Positions 40,455 through 52,035 are shown, numbered from the stretch's first letter. The stretch: DNA of 64,000 bases from Leptidea sinapis (GCF_905404315.1 NC_066269.1:4464001-4528000); one strand, 5' to 3'. Notes: generated from the letters alone by a model not told the origin. Numbers and translations are program-made.

Positions 40455-43400
40455 GTGAGTTGATTAGTGTATGTAACATTTCATTAAATTATTTGTTAAA
40501 TTTTGTTGGTACAATCAGTTTCATTCCACTTATTTAAGAAATAAAACTGTTGTAGAAATACATTTAATTTTGCTTTTATGCTAAAAAGTTTCCATATGTT
40601 TTAAATATATAAGTATATATACCTGTCACTAACAAAAAAAATATTGTATAACTTATCTTTCCGAAATAGGCAGTGGCCCAGGGCACTAGATTTTTCATTT
40701 ACACCAAAACAGTATGCCATACGAGACCCTACTCCCTCATCAAGTTCTGACCCTTATTATGTTTATAAAATGCTTATTTTGCATGGTTTTATAGCTTGTT
40801 TCAACAGCTTCAAATCATTCTAATTATAAGCAATCTATTGGTACACATAAAACAATATGCATTTTTTTTTTATGGAATAGGAGGACAAACAAGTGTACGG
40901 GTCACCTAGTGATCACCGCCACCCACAATCTCTTGCAACACCAGAGGAATGACAGGAGCGTTGCCGGCCTTTAAGGAAGGTGTACGCGCTTTTTTTGGCC
41001 ACTGGTCCTCGACACTAACCTATGCGAAACATAGCGGCACTAGGCCGCTACTTCACACCTGTATTCTGTGCGAGTGTGGTAATTAACCCGGACGAGTCTG
41101 GCCCGATTGTGCTGACGTCAAAAGATGGCAGTGTGACTCTCCCACTTCTAAAAAGCCCTTAGTCGCCTCTTACGACACCCATGGGCCTGGGACTCCCCTA
41201 TTCTTTTTATACCCCGGGGAAAGTACAGCATTGACAGAACACAGTGTGAGCGCCAATTTCGGGCCACCGAGCGCCGCGCACGGTTCAGAGAGTGCCAATT
41301 TGCTTAAGTTAATTAGAATAGAATAGAATAAAAATTTTTTGGTAAGAAACCACCACCACACAATTATTAAATAACAAACCAGAATGAGTAATTAAACTTA
41401 TAAGACCTATTAAATAATACAATTTATTGCTAAATACGAAAAAGGTACTGTGTGGCAGTGAATGTTACCAAATGGAGCTAACTCATTAATAAACTGCAAT
41501 GGCGTGACGCCAATACAGCACTGGTTTTCAGTAGCCCCAACATTATTGTATGTCTTTAGTACGAAGTGGTTTTACTTATCATCCTAATTATGAATGTTTC
41601 AGTGGAAATGGTTGGCAAACACTCTTAACCCATACTATGAAGAGAATTCACCATCAAACATGATTAGTGATGATAGATTCATGTTCCACACATTATCAAA
41701 CTGGGACTTTGGTGTGGACAATACTGGCAATCTAATGAACTGGGATAATTCACAATCTATTGTTAGTAAAGCTAAGAGTTTGGGGAAGGTTAGTACACAT
41801 AGCTGAACATTATGTATACATTCTCTGATTTGTGACTGTTTGAATATGAAAATTAGTGTTATGAGTGAAGTTTCATACATACATATTTCATACATTTTGC
41901 AATAACAATTGGCGAGGGACTTGCGCCAGAATGCTCTGTTCACTCATGGGTCTTAGCTTTTTGGGTCATCAGAGCATCAAGGTTGCTATCGACTGTGCAT
42001 GCTCCAACTTAAAACCCATAAATGCGGTTGTCATGCAAGGCTGCATTCTATCCCGTACTCTGTTTCTTCTGTCTTTCAATGATATGCTGCAAATCAATGT
42101 CATTCATTGCTACGCAGAAGACAGCACAGGGTAAGCCTCTTATACCGGCCGTGGTAGCATCACTATCGAATAGCGTTGACGAGAATGGGAACAAACTTGT
42201 GTCTGAAATCGACACTATGCTAATCAAAGTAGGCAAAATTAAGTGTGGTATAATTTTAAGAAGACTGTTTGTGGGACACAAGATTCAAGGATCTTCAATC
42301 TTAGAGCATACTCCCATCTAGTGTGTGTTGCGGAAGCACATGGGCTGTTGCCTCACAACTTCACACATCAGCATCTTACCCATTTGCCCACTTTATATAA
42401 AAATCTAGGCTTGTTTAACTGTGAGGCACAGCCTCGAGCTCCCGTGTAGAAATACTCCAGACATTCCAGGACAAAATAATAGTTTTAGCATATTTGGAGG
42501 AAATATAATTAGTATCTGAACTCGTCGTAAAAAAAACACAAAACAAGGGCATGGGATTGAAATAAAATTCAAATATTTTCTGCTGTTGAGAATAACGTGT
42601 AGGTATCTAGTACGCAAAAAAATTACACTGATTGAAACCACAGATATACCTAATGACGAGTTGTTTCGATTCGATTTAAATTGGTTAACGAGATATATTT
42701 AATACATAAATCGATGGTTTTAAATGTATTGTGAAGATGACACTCATTATGATTCGATTAATAGCGATCGAATTTATTAATTCAATGATATAAAGTATCT
42801 ATCTATATCTATTAATATGAATTGCTGTTCATTAGTCTCGCTAAAACTCGAGAACGGGTGGATCGATTTGGCTTTGGTCTTGAATTATTTGTGGAAGTCC
42901 AGAGAAGGTTTAAAAGGTGAATAACTACGAAAATGTAGGGAATTAAATAAAAACAACAATTTTGTTTTTCCTTTGACGTGTCCCCCGTCGTTCACAAATC
43001 AAATCGAAAGAATAATTTAAAATTAATAACTTATTAGAATCTTTATATCGTTCTCCGGAGGTAAAAAAACTTAATTTTAGCTACCTATAGTTGGTAGATT
43101 TTATGTACGATTTAATATTTGGTAGTTCTGAGAATTGGTCGTCATCTATTTTTTATACCCCCTTTTTTTTCTTATTACTTTATATGGCAATACAACGTTA
43201 GCTGGGCCAGCTAGTTTAATATAAAAAAAATACTCGAGATAGGAAGCAATTTATTTTTAGTCCCAAGCTGAATGTGAAAATGTCACTTAAATTGTAAAAT
43301 ATATTATTGTCTGACATAACCATGGACTGTGTATGTTTAACATCCTACCTTTAGTTGTAAACGTTTCTTGCAAGTGAAGAGCTTTGAACTTATGCTGCAG

Positions 43401-46092
43401 GTGTTACTTGTGACAGCAGATGGGTCCATTGACTGTATGCAGAAACCAGATGCTCAGGAAGAAGTAACATCACCTCTTCATTATTGTGAAATTGTAACTG
43501 CCCTACAGGCACTTAGTAAGGGTGAGTATGACAATGCGAGATATGCAGTATTAATTCTCAACATCTGATGTGTTTTAATGTTTATTCAGTTTAGCATTTT
43601 TTTATGAAAATAAGGCACGAGACGAGCAGGATTTTCAACTGATAGTAATTGATACGCGCTGACTATTACAATGCAGTGCCGCTCAGGATTCTTGAAAGAC
43701 CCAAAAATTCTGAGCGGTAACAATTGCGCTCGTCACCTAGAGACGTAAGATGTTAAGTCTCATTTGCCCAGTAGTTTCACTAGCTACGGGGCCCTTCAGG
43801 CCGAAATACAGTAATGTTTACACATTTCTGTTTCACGGCAGAAATAGGCGCCGTTGTGGTACCCATAATCTAGCCGGCATCCTGTGCAAAGAACCCTCCC
43901 ACTGGCTTGGATGCAAGCATGGACGAACACTGATCTAAACCTATAGTGGTGTAATCACCATGGTCCCTTACTATGAGGCCAGTCAGGCTTACTAAAAAAA
44001 AACGAAAGGAGAATTATTACAAGTTTTTTTTTTTTATTTATACATAATCCACATCTCTTAAAAATATTTAATTAATACATATAAATGTGATCTGACAGCC
44101 AAAATTACTAATAAAAACATTTTAAAGGCAAAATATATAAGTATATATCTATTGTTCATGTAAATGTGTCATCACCTGATGTTAAGTGATTACCGCCGCC
44201 TAAATTCTCTTGCAACACCAGTGGACCAGTGGTACATTTTTTTTTATGGAATAGGAGGACAAACGAGCGTACGGGTCACCTGGTGTTAAGTGATCACCGC
44301 CGCCCACATTCTCTTGAAACACCAGAGGAATCACAAGAGCGTTGCCGGCCTTTAAGGAAGGTGTAAGCGCTTTTTTTGAAGGTACCCATGTCGTATCGTC
44401 CCGGAAACACCCCGGATCTCCCCGTGATAAATGCTTTTTTTTTAAGATGCGCATGTCGTATCGCCCTGGTAACACCGAACAAGAAAGCACATTCCATTGT
44501 TTGCTTTTGGTTGAAAGTTTCCTGAAATCAAATTAAATTTGTACCGAAATTCATGGACGATGCGGGACTCGAATCCCCGCCTCTCGGTTTCCGTTCGAGC
44601 CGTTTCTCTTACTAACGAAGCCAACCGTCCGAGTGACATATCGTCCATGAATTTTGATAGAAATAATTCGCTTATTAAATAGTTGACTGGGATTTATTTT
44701 GTTTTATTATTTATTTGATTTTATATTTTAACTGGGATTAAATCCCAGAAGATTCTCAACATGCACTTTGAGTCAATTATTATTGACTTGTTTTTTTCAG
44801 GTGGCACTTTTATCTTTAAACTCTTTACAACATTTGAGCATTCAACAGTTAGTTTATTATATTTGCTCAATCATCTGTTCAAAGAAGTTAATATCTACAA
44901 ACCAATAACATCCCGCCAAGGAAACTCTGAAGTGTACGCTATTTGTCTTAAATACAAAGATAATTTGCCTTTAGATGACTATCTACTAACCCTTCGGTCT
45001 ACATATGGCACGGAGCTGTACAGCAATATGTCCCTATTTCCTCTCGAACTGATACCGGAATCATTCATAAAGCAGGTGGAAGAATGTGCTTATTATTTTA
45101 GTTCTCTTCAATGCCATGTAATTAATAATAATTTACAAGCATACCTTATGCAGAATAATATAGCTTTACACAGAGATATAAAGAAAATCAGGTCTATGGT
45201 TGCGGCAGAATTTATTTGGAAGTATGATCTCAAGCCTATTGATACTGACCAAGAAATATTGAAAGGTGTATTACATGAAGTAAACAGTATCAATAATAAC
45301 CCACGATACTGCAGGGGTTCCTATACAGAACGGCAGCTGTACTGCAAGATGTCGACGAAGGAAAAATTAAGACACCTGAGCGCTTACTTACAGGACGAGC
45401 TGTTGTCGAACCCAATGGTCTTGATCAATGAACCTGTCAGATGGATTAACAGGGTCAAAGATGCCAAGTTAGAGTTGTCATTTACATATGGCAGGCCATT
45501 GATGAAAATCAACAGCTCGAAATTTATACTGGTCCCTATATTCAAATTGTACCAGCAGATACTGAGTGATGATGATTTTAAAGAAATCATTATGTATAAA
45601 TATGAAAGCGGAGAGGCTATGAATGTGTCAGAATTATGTGATGACTCGGCAAAAGTTCTCTTACTACCAGATTGTCATGCCTATGACTTGTACCATGCTT
45701 ATGAAAAGAGTTGCTTCAAGTCTTTGTTATGCTATCTGAAAGGTATGTCGAAAGGAGAATCTCTAATCTTAAAGAATTATAACACATTGACACATTTCAA
45801 TGTGAGCGTATTGTATATAATGTCAAAAGTGGGCTTCGATAAGACTGGATTTGCATCATCGGGGCATATTGTTCTTCGTAATTTACAAGATATGACATTG
45901 TTGGAGATACTGAATAAGATTGATATAGAATGTGATAATTTAAAGATGGAACAGAATAGAGATGTGTTAAACTCGTTACCGGTACAGATTACAAATGTTG
46001 GTGACTTTTTCAATAACATTGTCTTCTATAATAACACAGAGTATAGAAACAAATGCACAGAGTACCTGAACACAATAGAGCAGTCGTTATAA
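39969..46092 (+). CDS. Cmtr2: Cap-specific mRNA 2'-O-methyltransferase 2 (CMTR2), four exons, complete
   Basis: The enzyme transfers a methyl group from S-adenosylmethionine to the 2'-OH of the second transcribed nucleotide of capped mRNA (family knowledge; the Drosophila homologue is adrift). Exons 39969-40454, 41603-41788, 43401-43521 and 44801-46092 have GT-AG borders and join in phase to 694 codons plus stop, close to the usual family length. The Rossmann SAM-binding motif LHLCEAPGAF is at about residues 137-146, followed by SLNHY. VTADGS gives the catalytic Asp at about 231 and FIFKLF the catalytic Lys at about 271. The 40-residue spacing equals that of the human enzyme as I recall it. 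The ATG at 39969 was chosen over an in-frame upstream TTG. The C-terminal half, a degenerate second methyltransferase-like domain in the family, is in the last exon. Introns 1-3 carry jockey-like LINE, Helitron and SINE insertions. No damage is seen. Confidence 0.95.
40868..41000 (-). mobile_element. Jockey-like LINE 3' fragment in Cmtr2 intron 1
   Basis: It reads in minus sense from the coding end (AAAAGCGCGTACACC...) to the family tail, ending in poly-A (poly-T at 40863-40872 on plus). The following 41010-41240 (ttagtcgcctcttacgacac) is a different, also repeat-like, unit that I could not name. Confidence 0.82.
41603..41788 (+). CDS. Cmtr2: Cmtr2 exon 2
   Basis: 62 codons between acceptor TTTCAG and donor GTTAGT. 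It encodes WKWLANTLNPYYEEN and WDFGVDNTGNLMNW, which match 'W.W.ANTLNPYHE' and 'FGPDNTGDIM' of CMTR2 proteins. Confidence 0.95.
41925..42335 (+). pseudogene. Jockey-like LINE fragment in Cmtr2 intron 2
   Basis: The translation shows KVAIDCACSNLKPINA, GCILSRTLFLLSFNDMLQIN and ENGNKLVSEIDTMLIKVG. These are collinear with RT sequence in the 53270-54660 copy (INGACSDLKPINA, ENRNKHVSEIETML). Only the middle RT section is present, with frame changes. Confidence 0.75.
42800..43214 (+). mobile_element. Non-autonomous Helitron-type element in Cmtr2 intron 2
   Basis: It starts tctatctatatctattaata-gaattgctgttcattagtct, is like 23785 over the first 180 bp, and ends caacgttagctgggccagctag with T following. 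Confidence 0.68.
43401..43521 (+). CDS. Cmtr2: Cmtr2 exon 3 (catalytic Asp)
   Basis: It starts after CTGCAG with VLLVTADGSIDCM and ends LHYCEIVTALQALSKG, with donor GTGAGT splitting a Gly codon. It carries the catalytic Asp in TADGS. Confidence 0.95.
43597..43900 (-). mobile_element. SINE family A copy in Cmtr2 intron 3
   Basis: A complete-looking copy: poly-T on plus at 43597, end ggcatcctgtgcaaagaacc. Confidence 0.78.
44165..44500 (-). mobile_element. Jockey-like LINE 3' fragments in tandem, Cmtr2 intron 3
   Basis: Two tails of the same family follow one another in minus sense: 44231-44500 (including ERTCFF-type coding end and tail) and a short decayed piece, 44165-44230. The segment near 44410-44480 repeats the end of the coding part (GRYDMxxxKKK) a second time. 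Confidence 0.78.
44547..44654 (-). mobile_element. tRNA-like hairpin SINE, copy 5, perfect arms
   Basis: AAATTCATGGACGAT (44547-44561) and ATCGTCCATGAATTT (44640-44654) form a perfect 15-bp inverted repeat. Between them in minus sense are an A-box-like ttggcttcgttagtaagaga and a B-box-like ggggattcgagtcccgc. It lies in Cmtr2 intron 3. Confidence 0.75.
44801..46092 (+). CDS. Cmtr2: Cmtr2 exon 4 (terminal, 1292 nt)
   Basis: After the acceptor TTTTTTTCAG it completes the split Gly and reads GTFIFKLFTTFEHS (catalytic Lys), FKPITSR.GNSEVYAICL, and the long C-terminal domain to TAA at 46090-46092. A candidate ATTAAA polyadenylation signal lies near 46254. Confidence 0.95.
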
Positions 46093-46902
46093 ATTTTTAA
46101 ATGTCTTAATAACTCTCTAAATGAAACTATCGCTATAATTTATTTTTATTTATTTATAATGTAATTATATAAGATGCATTTACATTTTATAGCAATGTGG
46201 AGACTATTTTTCTAATATTTCTCAGAACAAATTATTATTGTATGTTTCAGTGTTATTAAACTGTCTTGATGTTGTTCTCCGATTATTTAATATCCCAGCT
46301 TGTACCTCTAATAGGCTATTGGCAGGCTTGTCTCACTCCTCGTGTAGGTATAGCCGACCGCAAAAAAAGTTTTGTTATTGTTAATATAATACCAAAGAGG
46401 TAGTGTGCAAGTCTAGTTCGCGAGATGATTATGGTCAAGCTCGTTTGTAATAAATAATGTAAAATAGTTCCTACATTTTGAAGGAAAAGTTGACTATGTC
46501 GTGGTCTTCCAACGCGTACATTACTATCTGCAACGAATGTAGGTTTGACATTTACATACATTATACACACATCAAAAAAGTCTAAGCAACATGTACTAAT
46601 TTAAATTTTAGTAACAATTAAAATAATTTGAAGGATATATACAAAATATATGCGTCACTTTCGAAAAGTTGGAATAGGATTGGCTAGGAATTGACCACAA
46701 AACGGGTATGACTCATTTGAAAAAACTATAAAGCACCATCAAAGAGCGCAGAATACATATTATTCTCAGAGCTGCAGAGGAAATTGGGATAATATAGGAA
46801 ATAATGAGGGAAATTAAAAAAAATACATCAAATGATATAATTAAACTCAATCAGACTTCGTTTATTTTAATTTATTAATCACATATCAACCAACCGGTCA
46901 GC

Positions 46903-46957
46903 CAGATTAACACCAGGTGACCCGTACGCTCGTTTGTCCTCCTATTCCATATAAAAA
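46903..46957 (+). mobile_element. Jockey-like LINE 3' terminal scrap
   Basis: About 55 bp: AACACCAGGTGACCCGTACG to CCATATAAAAAAAA. It abuts the 3' end of the CR1-like remnant at 46965. Confidence 0.75.
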
Positions 46958-47059
46958 AAAGTATGCTTCAGAGCTGAGAAGAACGGGCGCAAGAATTTCA
47001 ACGGGCTTTTGTCAATTTCGTAAAAATATGGTGTAATATCGTACAATGAAATTTATAAT

Positions 47060-47655
47060 AATATTTTTTTTTTGAAAAGGGGCACAAACGAGCGTACGGG
47101 TCACCTGGTCTTAAGTGATCACCGCCGCCCACATTCACAACACCAGAGGAATCATAGGAGCGTTTCCGGCCTTTAGGACGGTGTACGCGCTTTTTTTGTC
47201 GTATCGGCGGTGTTTCCAGGACCGTACAAGTAAGTTTATTCCACAGCTTTGTAGAACGCAGAAGAAAGCTCCTTGAAAAACACACTGTGGAGGACCGCCA
47301 CACATCCAGATATTGGGGATGATATCCTAACTTGAAGCGTGTCGCGCGGAGGTGGAATTCGGCGGCAGGAATCAGGTGAAACAGCTCTTCGGATAAATGC
47401 GGTAGAAGACACACAATGACGCGATGTCTCTACGCAACGCCAAGTGATCCAGCCTTTCAAAGAGCACTGGGTCCCCGACATTTCGAGCAGCTCTGTATGG
47501 CACGTGGTCAAATGGATCGATCCAGACCAGACATGATAGCAATACTCCAAGACCGGACCTGCGCTTTGTAAAGCGCTAGAATTTGGGCCGGCATGAAGTA
47601 TAGCCGTGCTCTGTTTATGACGCCCAGTTTCTTTGAAGCCAATTTACCTTTGCCC
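47060..47655 (-). pseudogene. Jockey-like LINE 3' fragment inserted in the CR1-like copy
   Basis: The minus-strand translation shows MEYCYHVWSGSIH, HPQYLDVWRSSTVCFSRSFL and the family's 3' tail (GGTGATCACTTAAGACCAGG, then poly-A). There are several frameshifts. It is the same family as 56563-57390. Confidence 0.85.
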
Positions 47656-47954
47656 TATTAATGAGCGCGTTCGCTCCATTCCTAGTCTGTATCAATAAGA
47701 AAATCATTTATGGTCATAGTAACCTTTACCACACATACATTGTTTTAAATTCTTTTGGATAGGGTATGTAACACTTATTTTCTTTTGCACATTTTCTGGG
47801 ATCATGTAACAGCATATGCATCGCACATTAAGACACTTACTCGATTTAGCCGAGTAGTAGGCATTATAAGTTTATGTTTGTTCCTGGTTACTGGTTGTTA
47901 TGGTTATGACAGTTTCTAGCAAATTCATTTATGTTCCTATGTACATACATAACA

Positions 47955-48097
47955 TTATTCCCCCTCCCCCAAAAATTTCCACGACGATCAGTCCTGCGCT
48001 GCAGATCGTCGGTCCATCTTGTGGGGGGCCTGCCAACACTGCATCTTCCGGTACGTGGTCGCCATTCGAGGACTTTATTGCCCCACGTCCGTCGAAC
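47955..48097 (-). pseudogene. RTE-like LINE fragment, left of mariner
   Basis: The minus-strand translation reads RTWGNKVLEWRPRTGR and GRPPTRWTDDL, the last conserved stretch of RTE-like RT proteins. It is continuous with the 49512-49985 fragment once the mariner is set aside. Confidence 0.85.
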
Positions 48098-48099
48098 TA

Positions 48100-49509
48100 C
48101 GAGGGGAGGTCAAAAAGTTCGCGGAATGACTGGGAAAAAAGATGAAATGATACATTATGTTATTTTTCCTTTTCAATATATTCCCCCTTAACACGAATAC
48201 ATTTTTGGGATCTGGCATATAACTTATTAATACCGTCGAAAAAATAGGTTTTGTCTTGGGCGTCAAAATACGCCGAAATCGCCGACTTGACTTCATCATC
48301 GTCTCTAAATTTTTTTCCACGCAGCTCTTTCTTCATCTTTGGGAATAAATAAAAATCGCTAGGGGCCAGGTCTGGACTGTAGGGTGGATGGCGTAGTTGT
48401 TCAAAACCGCATCGATGAATGGCAGCCGTCGCAACATGACTCGTGTGAACGGGCGCGTTGTCGTGCAAAAGGAGTACACCTTTTGTCAGTTTTCCTCTTC
48501 TTTTTTCTTTAATAGCTTCTTTTAATCGGTCCAATAGGGAAGCGTAGTACTCTCTCGTTATAGAAACACCACGTTCTTTATAATCGATCAAAAGAATACC
48601 TTCAGTATCCCAAAAAATAGTCGCCATGATCTTTCCGGCCGATTGCGACACTTTAAATTTTTTTATTGCCCGTTATAGAAACACCACGTTCTTTATAATC
48701 GATCAAAAGAATACCTTCAGTATCCCAAAAAATAGTCGCCATGATCTTTCCGGCCGATTGCGACACTTTAAATTTTTTTGGGGGTGGTGTGCCTTTTTTG
48801 TGCCACTGCATCGACTCCTGCTTTGACTCAGGCTCATAGTGGTGAACCCAAGTTTCATCACCGGTTACAATTCGGGCCATAATTTCTTCCCTAACTTCTC
48901 CACAGCGGTCCAAATACTCGCGGGAACAGTTGACGCGCTCACGTTTTTGCAGCGGCGTGAGCATTCTCGGGACCCACCTTGAACACACTTTACTCATGCC
49001 AAGATGTTGATGAAGAATATTTAAAATTGTGGTTTCTGATACTCCAACTGATGCTGCAAGTTGTTTCTTCTTCAACCTTCCGTCTTCCAATACAAGTTTT
49101 TCAACTTTTTCAATGATTTCCGGCGTAGTGGCCTCAATGGGCCGTCCAGGTCGAGGATCATCTTCAATTGACTCCCTTCCTTGCTTGAAAAGGCCGTGCC
49201 ATTTGTAAATCATGGTTTTACCAGGAGCAGAGTCTCCGTAAACAGCTAACATCTCTTGCAAAATAGTTTGAGGCGTTTTTCCTTGTTTGGTGAGGAACTT
49301 TACGACGGCGCGATGTTCAATTTTCTCCATAGTGGCTAGTTTGTTCCCGATTTACTTGTTCACTCGTTTGTAACTCGAAAGCTAATGACCCAATTAGGCT
49401 AGAAATTGGCATATATAGTAATTATGAGTTACTCAAGTAGCGGCTACCTGGAGGAGCGACCTCACCCCCGCCAACCCCGCCATTCCGCGAACTTTTTGAC
49501 CGCCCCTCG
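48100..49509 (-). mobile_element. mariner (DD34D) transposon with both TIRs
   Basis: The element is 1410 bp, flanked by TA on both sides (48098-48099, 49510-49511), the usual mariner target duplication. The terminal inverted repeats start CGAGGGG(A/C)GGTCAAAAAGT and match over about 28 bp with one difference. It sits inside an RTE-like LINE fragment whose halves resume on either side. The transposase is on the minus strand. Confidence 0.95.
48160..49330 (-). pseudogene. mariner transposase, split by a 115-bp tandem duplication
   Basis: The enzyme excises and inserts the transposon. The N-terminal part (49330-48653) has the helix-turn-helix DNA-binding domain, WVPRMLT and VTGDETWVHHY with the first catalytic Asp. 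The C-terminal part (48651-48160) has LLHDNAPVHTSH and YSPDLAPSDFYLF, the second and third Asp with 34 residues between them, so DD34D. The 109 bp at 48556-48664 are repeated exactly at 48671-48779 with 6 bp between, which shifts the frame. Apart from this duplication I see no stop or frameshift; about 351 codons would be expected. Confidence 0.93.
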
Positions 49510-49511
49510 TA

Positions 49512-49985
49512 TGTGCCCTGACCACTGCCACTTCAGTTTCGCAATCGTTTGGTCTATGTCTGTTACTTTGGTTCTCCTATGGATCTCCTCATTTCTGATT
49601 CGATCTCGCAGGGAAACTCCGAGCACAGCCCTCTGAGCGACCATGAGCTTTCTCATAAGGCCCATAGTTAGCGACTACGTCTGTGTACCATAAGTCATCG
49701 CTGGCAACACACACTGTTTGAAAACCTTCGTCTTCAGACACTGCGGTATTTGGGACGAGAAGATTTTACGGAGCTTCCCGAACGCTGCCCATCCGAGTTG
49801 GATTCGACGAGTGACCTCCTTCTGGAAATTGGACCTGCCTAACTGGATTGTTTGTTCGAGGTAGATGTACTCGTCAACAATTTCGAGATATACAGTTCCC
49901 AATTGTTATGGGAGTAGGTGCGACATGGACATTTGACATGATGTTCGTCTTGTCCATGTTCATTTTGAGCCCTACTATTACTAAG
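49512..49985 (-). pseudogene. RTE-like LINE fragment (RT C-terminal part), right of mariner
   Basis: Translation gives EYIYLEQTIQLG, FQKEVTRRIQLGWAAFGKLR, CVLPAMTYGTQT, LRDRIRNEEIHRRTKVTDID and AKLKWQWSGHI. These are signature stretches of the RTE/BovB-type endonuclease-reverse transcriptase C-terminus. There are frame changes near 49670. The sequence continues at 47955-48097 on the other side of the mariner. Confidence 0.85.
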
Positions 49986-50840
49986 TAACTACCCCATTAA
50001 AACTAAGTCTATTAGACATCCTTCAATTGTAATAGGAATCAACAGTAATGCCAAGAAATATAGCACATTCTACGTGTTTTATCACCTCTCCGCTTAACAA
50101 AACATTCATATCGACATTTTGCGCGGTAAATTTAAGATATTTAGTTTTATGACTGTTTAACAACAGGTTATCATAAATTTCACTTTGAAATTTTGAGGTT
50201 TTTGAAATGTTGAGGTTATCATAAATTTCACTTTGAATATGAATTCAATTTGGAGTGTAATCCACAAATAATACTACTACCTTGTACTTTTTTTTCTAGA
50301 AGGTCAGGTAGATCATTTATGTAAATTAAGAAGAGGTACGGTCCAAGAATAGACCCTTGTGGGACTGAGACTACTGTCGGAATGGGTACCCCCATGGGTA
50401 GTCCCAGTAGATCTCCTGCCATTCACATCGACATTCTATCATTTAAATATAAGATCAGAAGATTGAGCGCAGATTATTTCACACCATTGTGACATAGCTT
50501 CCTGACCAGCGTTGAACACAATCGAAAGCCTTAGATAAATCACAGAAGATACCAAACGCATTCTGTAATTCCTCTCTTATTTGTCGTACTTGAGCATCCT
50601 ACAGTTAAGCCAAATTGTTTTATATGAAGTTACTTATGAGTGTTAAAGTGAGTAAGCATTTGGCTTAAAATTATTTTTTACTTAAGGTTGGCATCACCAA
50701 AAATGGATGATATTTATTTGAGTCAGTCTGAAGTGCGTCTCGATTTAAATATTGGTATTATTTTACTATATTTCAGAAGGTCAGGAAACACACCATGTGG
50801 TAATAAAGCTGATACTGCTTTACTTGCAATTAAATTAATA

Positions 50841-51679
50841 CTGAGAAAAAGTATGAGGCATCAACTAAATTGAATCCAACGACACGTGAAGCTGAAGTAG
50901 ACTGTGCGAACGTTGCGATTAATCTGGATGGTGACGTAAATATCCGAAAAAGCAATCCGTTCCAGATAATACCGTGTCTTTGTTGTCCTTGCTGACAAGC
51001 AAGATGACGAAAAAGGTACAGTTAACAGCCCTTTACTAACTGATTCACGACGCTGTTAAAAATGCAAAGTGATTGTAATTAATTAACATAGTGCATTATC
51101 TATCGGCGTATCAATCCAAACATTTATACCATTACTTCAAAGTTACAGTGTAAAAATTGCTTTAAGATATACTTTATTAAGCCTGCAAATTAACTGCACG
51201 AAAACTGCTGAAATGATTAGTTATATTTTATTTATTTATGATTCCTGACACCTAACAAAACTAAAAGAGTATATTAAAAATAGATAATAATATAATAAAT
51301 AGATACGCCAATTAAAAGGAATATTAATAATAGTACAATAGTACGTTACAAAGTAGTATTATTATATTATATATTACTATTATTACAATTATTAAAATGT
51401 CAAAATAAATAATCAGAATAATATTATTTTGCCGTAAGCGTGCAGATTGCAGTTGCAATGCAGTTTTATTAGTGGAATAGTTATTCCTGCACCGCAACTA
51501 TGTTCTGTGTTTTAACGGATATTAATTAAAAATAGAATGATGTCGTGTTCTGTTAGATTGTGTTGATATCTACACAACTAAATACTTAATCTTCTATACG
51601 ACTTTCGTATATTTTGTATACGCAGTAAACACTATTTACTAATTTATAATATATTTTAAAGATATGCGTTAGAAAAAAA
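50841..51679. other. Intergenic AT-rich stretch
   Basis: No gene and no repeat matched in the window. 51230-51430 is a simple-sequence-like TA/TAT region. Confidence 0.55.
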
Positions 51680-52035
51680 ATGTGAGCCGTCACGGGACGC
51701 CTGGCAGATGTGAAACATCGAAATTATTTTGTAAAAGTAATATGCAGAAAAGAGCATATTGTGATAGGAACTAAATATGTCATAATGATAAAATAAAATA
51801 TTACGAGTTTTTTCCAGATAACGATGACTATTTATTGAATAAACATTTATTTTCATTAAATACAAAAATTTACGAATTTATTTCAAATCGTGACTACTTA
51901 ATTCGTTTAATCAGTGACTTCGGTAATAGTTATATTCGATGTTGCCTCTGAGGATGGTATTACTGTGACAAGGCGACGCGTCGCCACGACTGAAATCGGT
52001 TTTACGTGCGGCTATAGATGTTTCACATCAAAATA
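51680..52035. repeat. MITE-like dispersed repeat, copy 2
   Basis: Same element as 6339-6705, starting tgtgagccgtcacgggacgc. It has a single gacgcgtcgccacg unit where the other copy has two. Confidence 0.75.

Larger units (their letters stand above)
46965..50840 (-). mobile_element. CR1-like LINE remnant split by nested insertions
   Basis: Pieces at 46965-47050, 47660-47945 and 50030-50840 follow the order of the 14683-17845 element (3' end, C-terminal block, RT block with TPLGM-like and GPYLFLIYINDLPDLLEK stretches). Between them lie a jockey-like tail (47060-47655) and the RTE-like copy with its mariner (47955-49985). Around 50166-50243 a short segment (gttatcataaatttcactttg) is repeated in tandem. 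The copy is heavily decayed. Confidence 0.8.

Noticed and set aside
48160..49330. SETMAR-like host gene
   Set aside because: Mariner transposases are often annotated this way. Here TIRs and TA target duplications surround the ORF and no SET domain is present.
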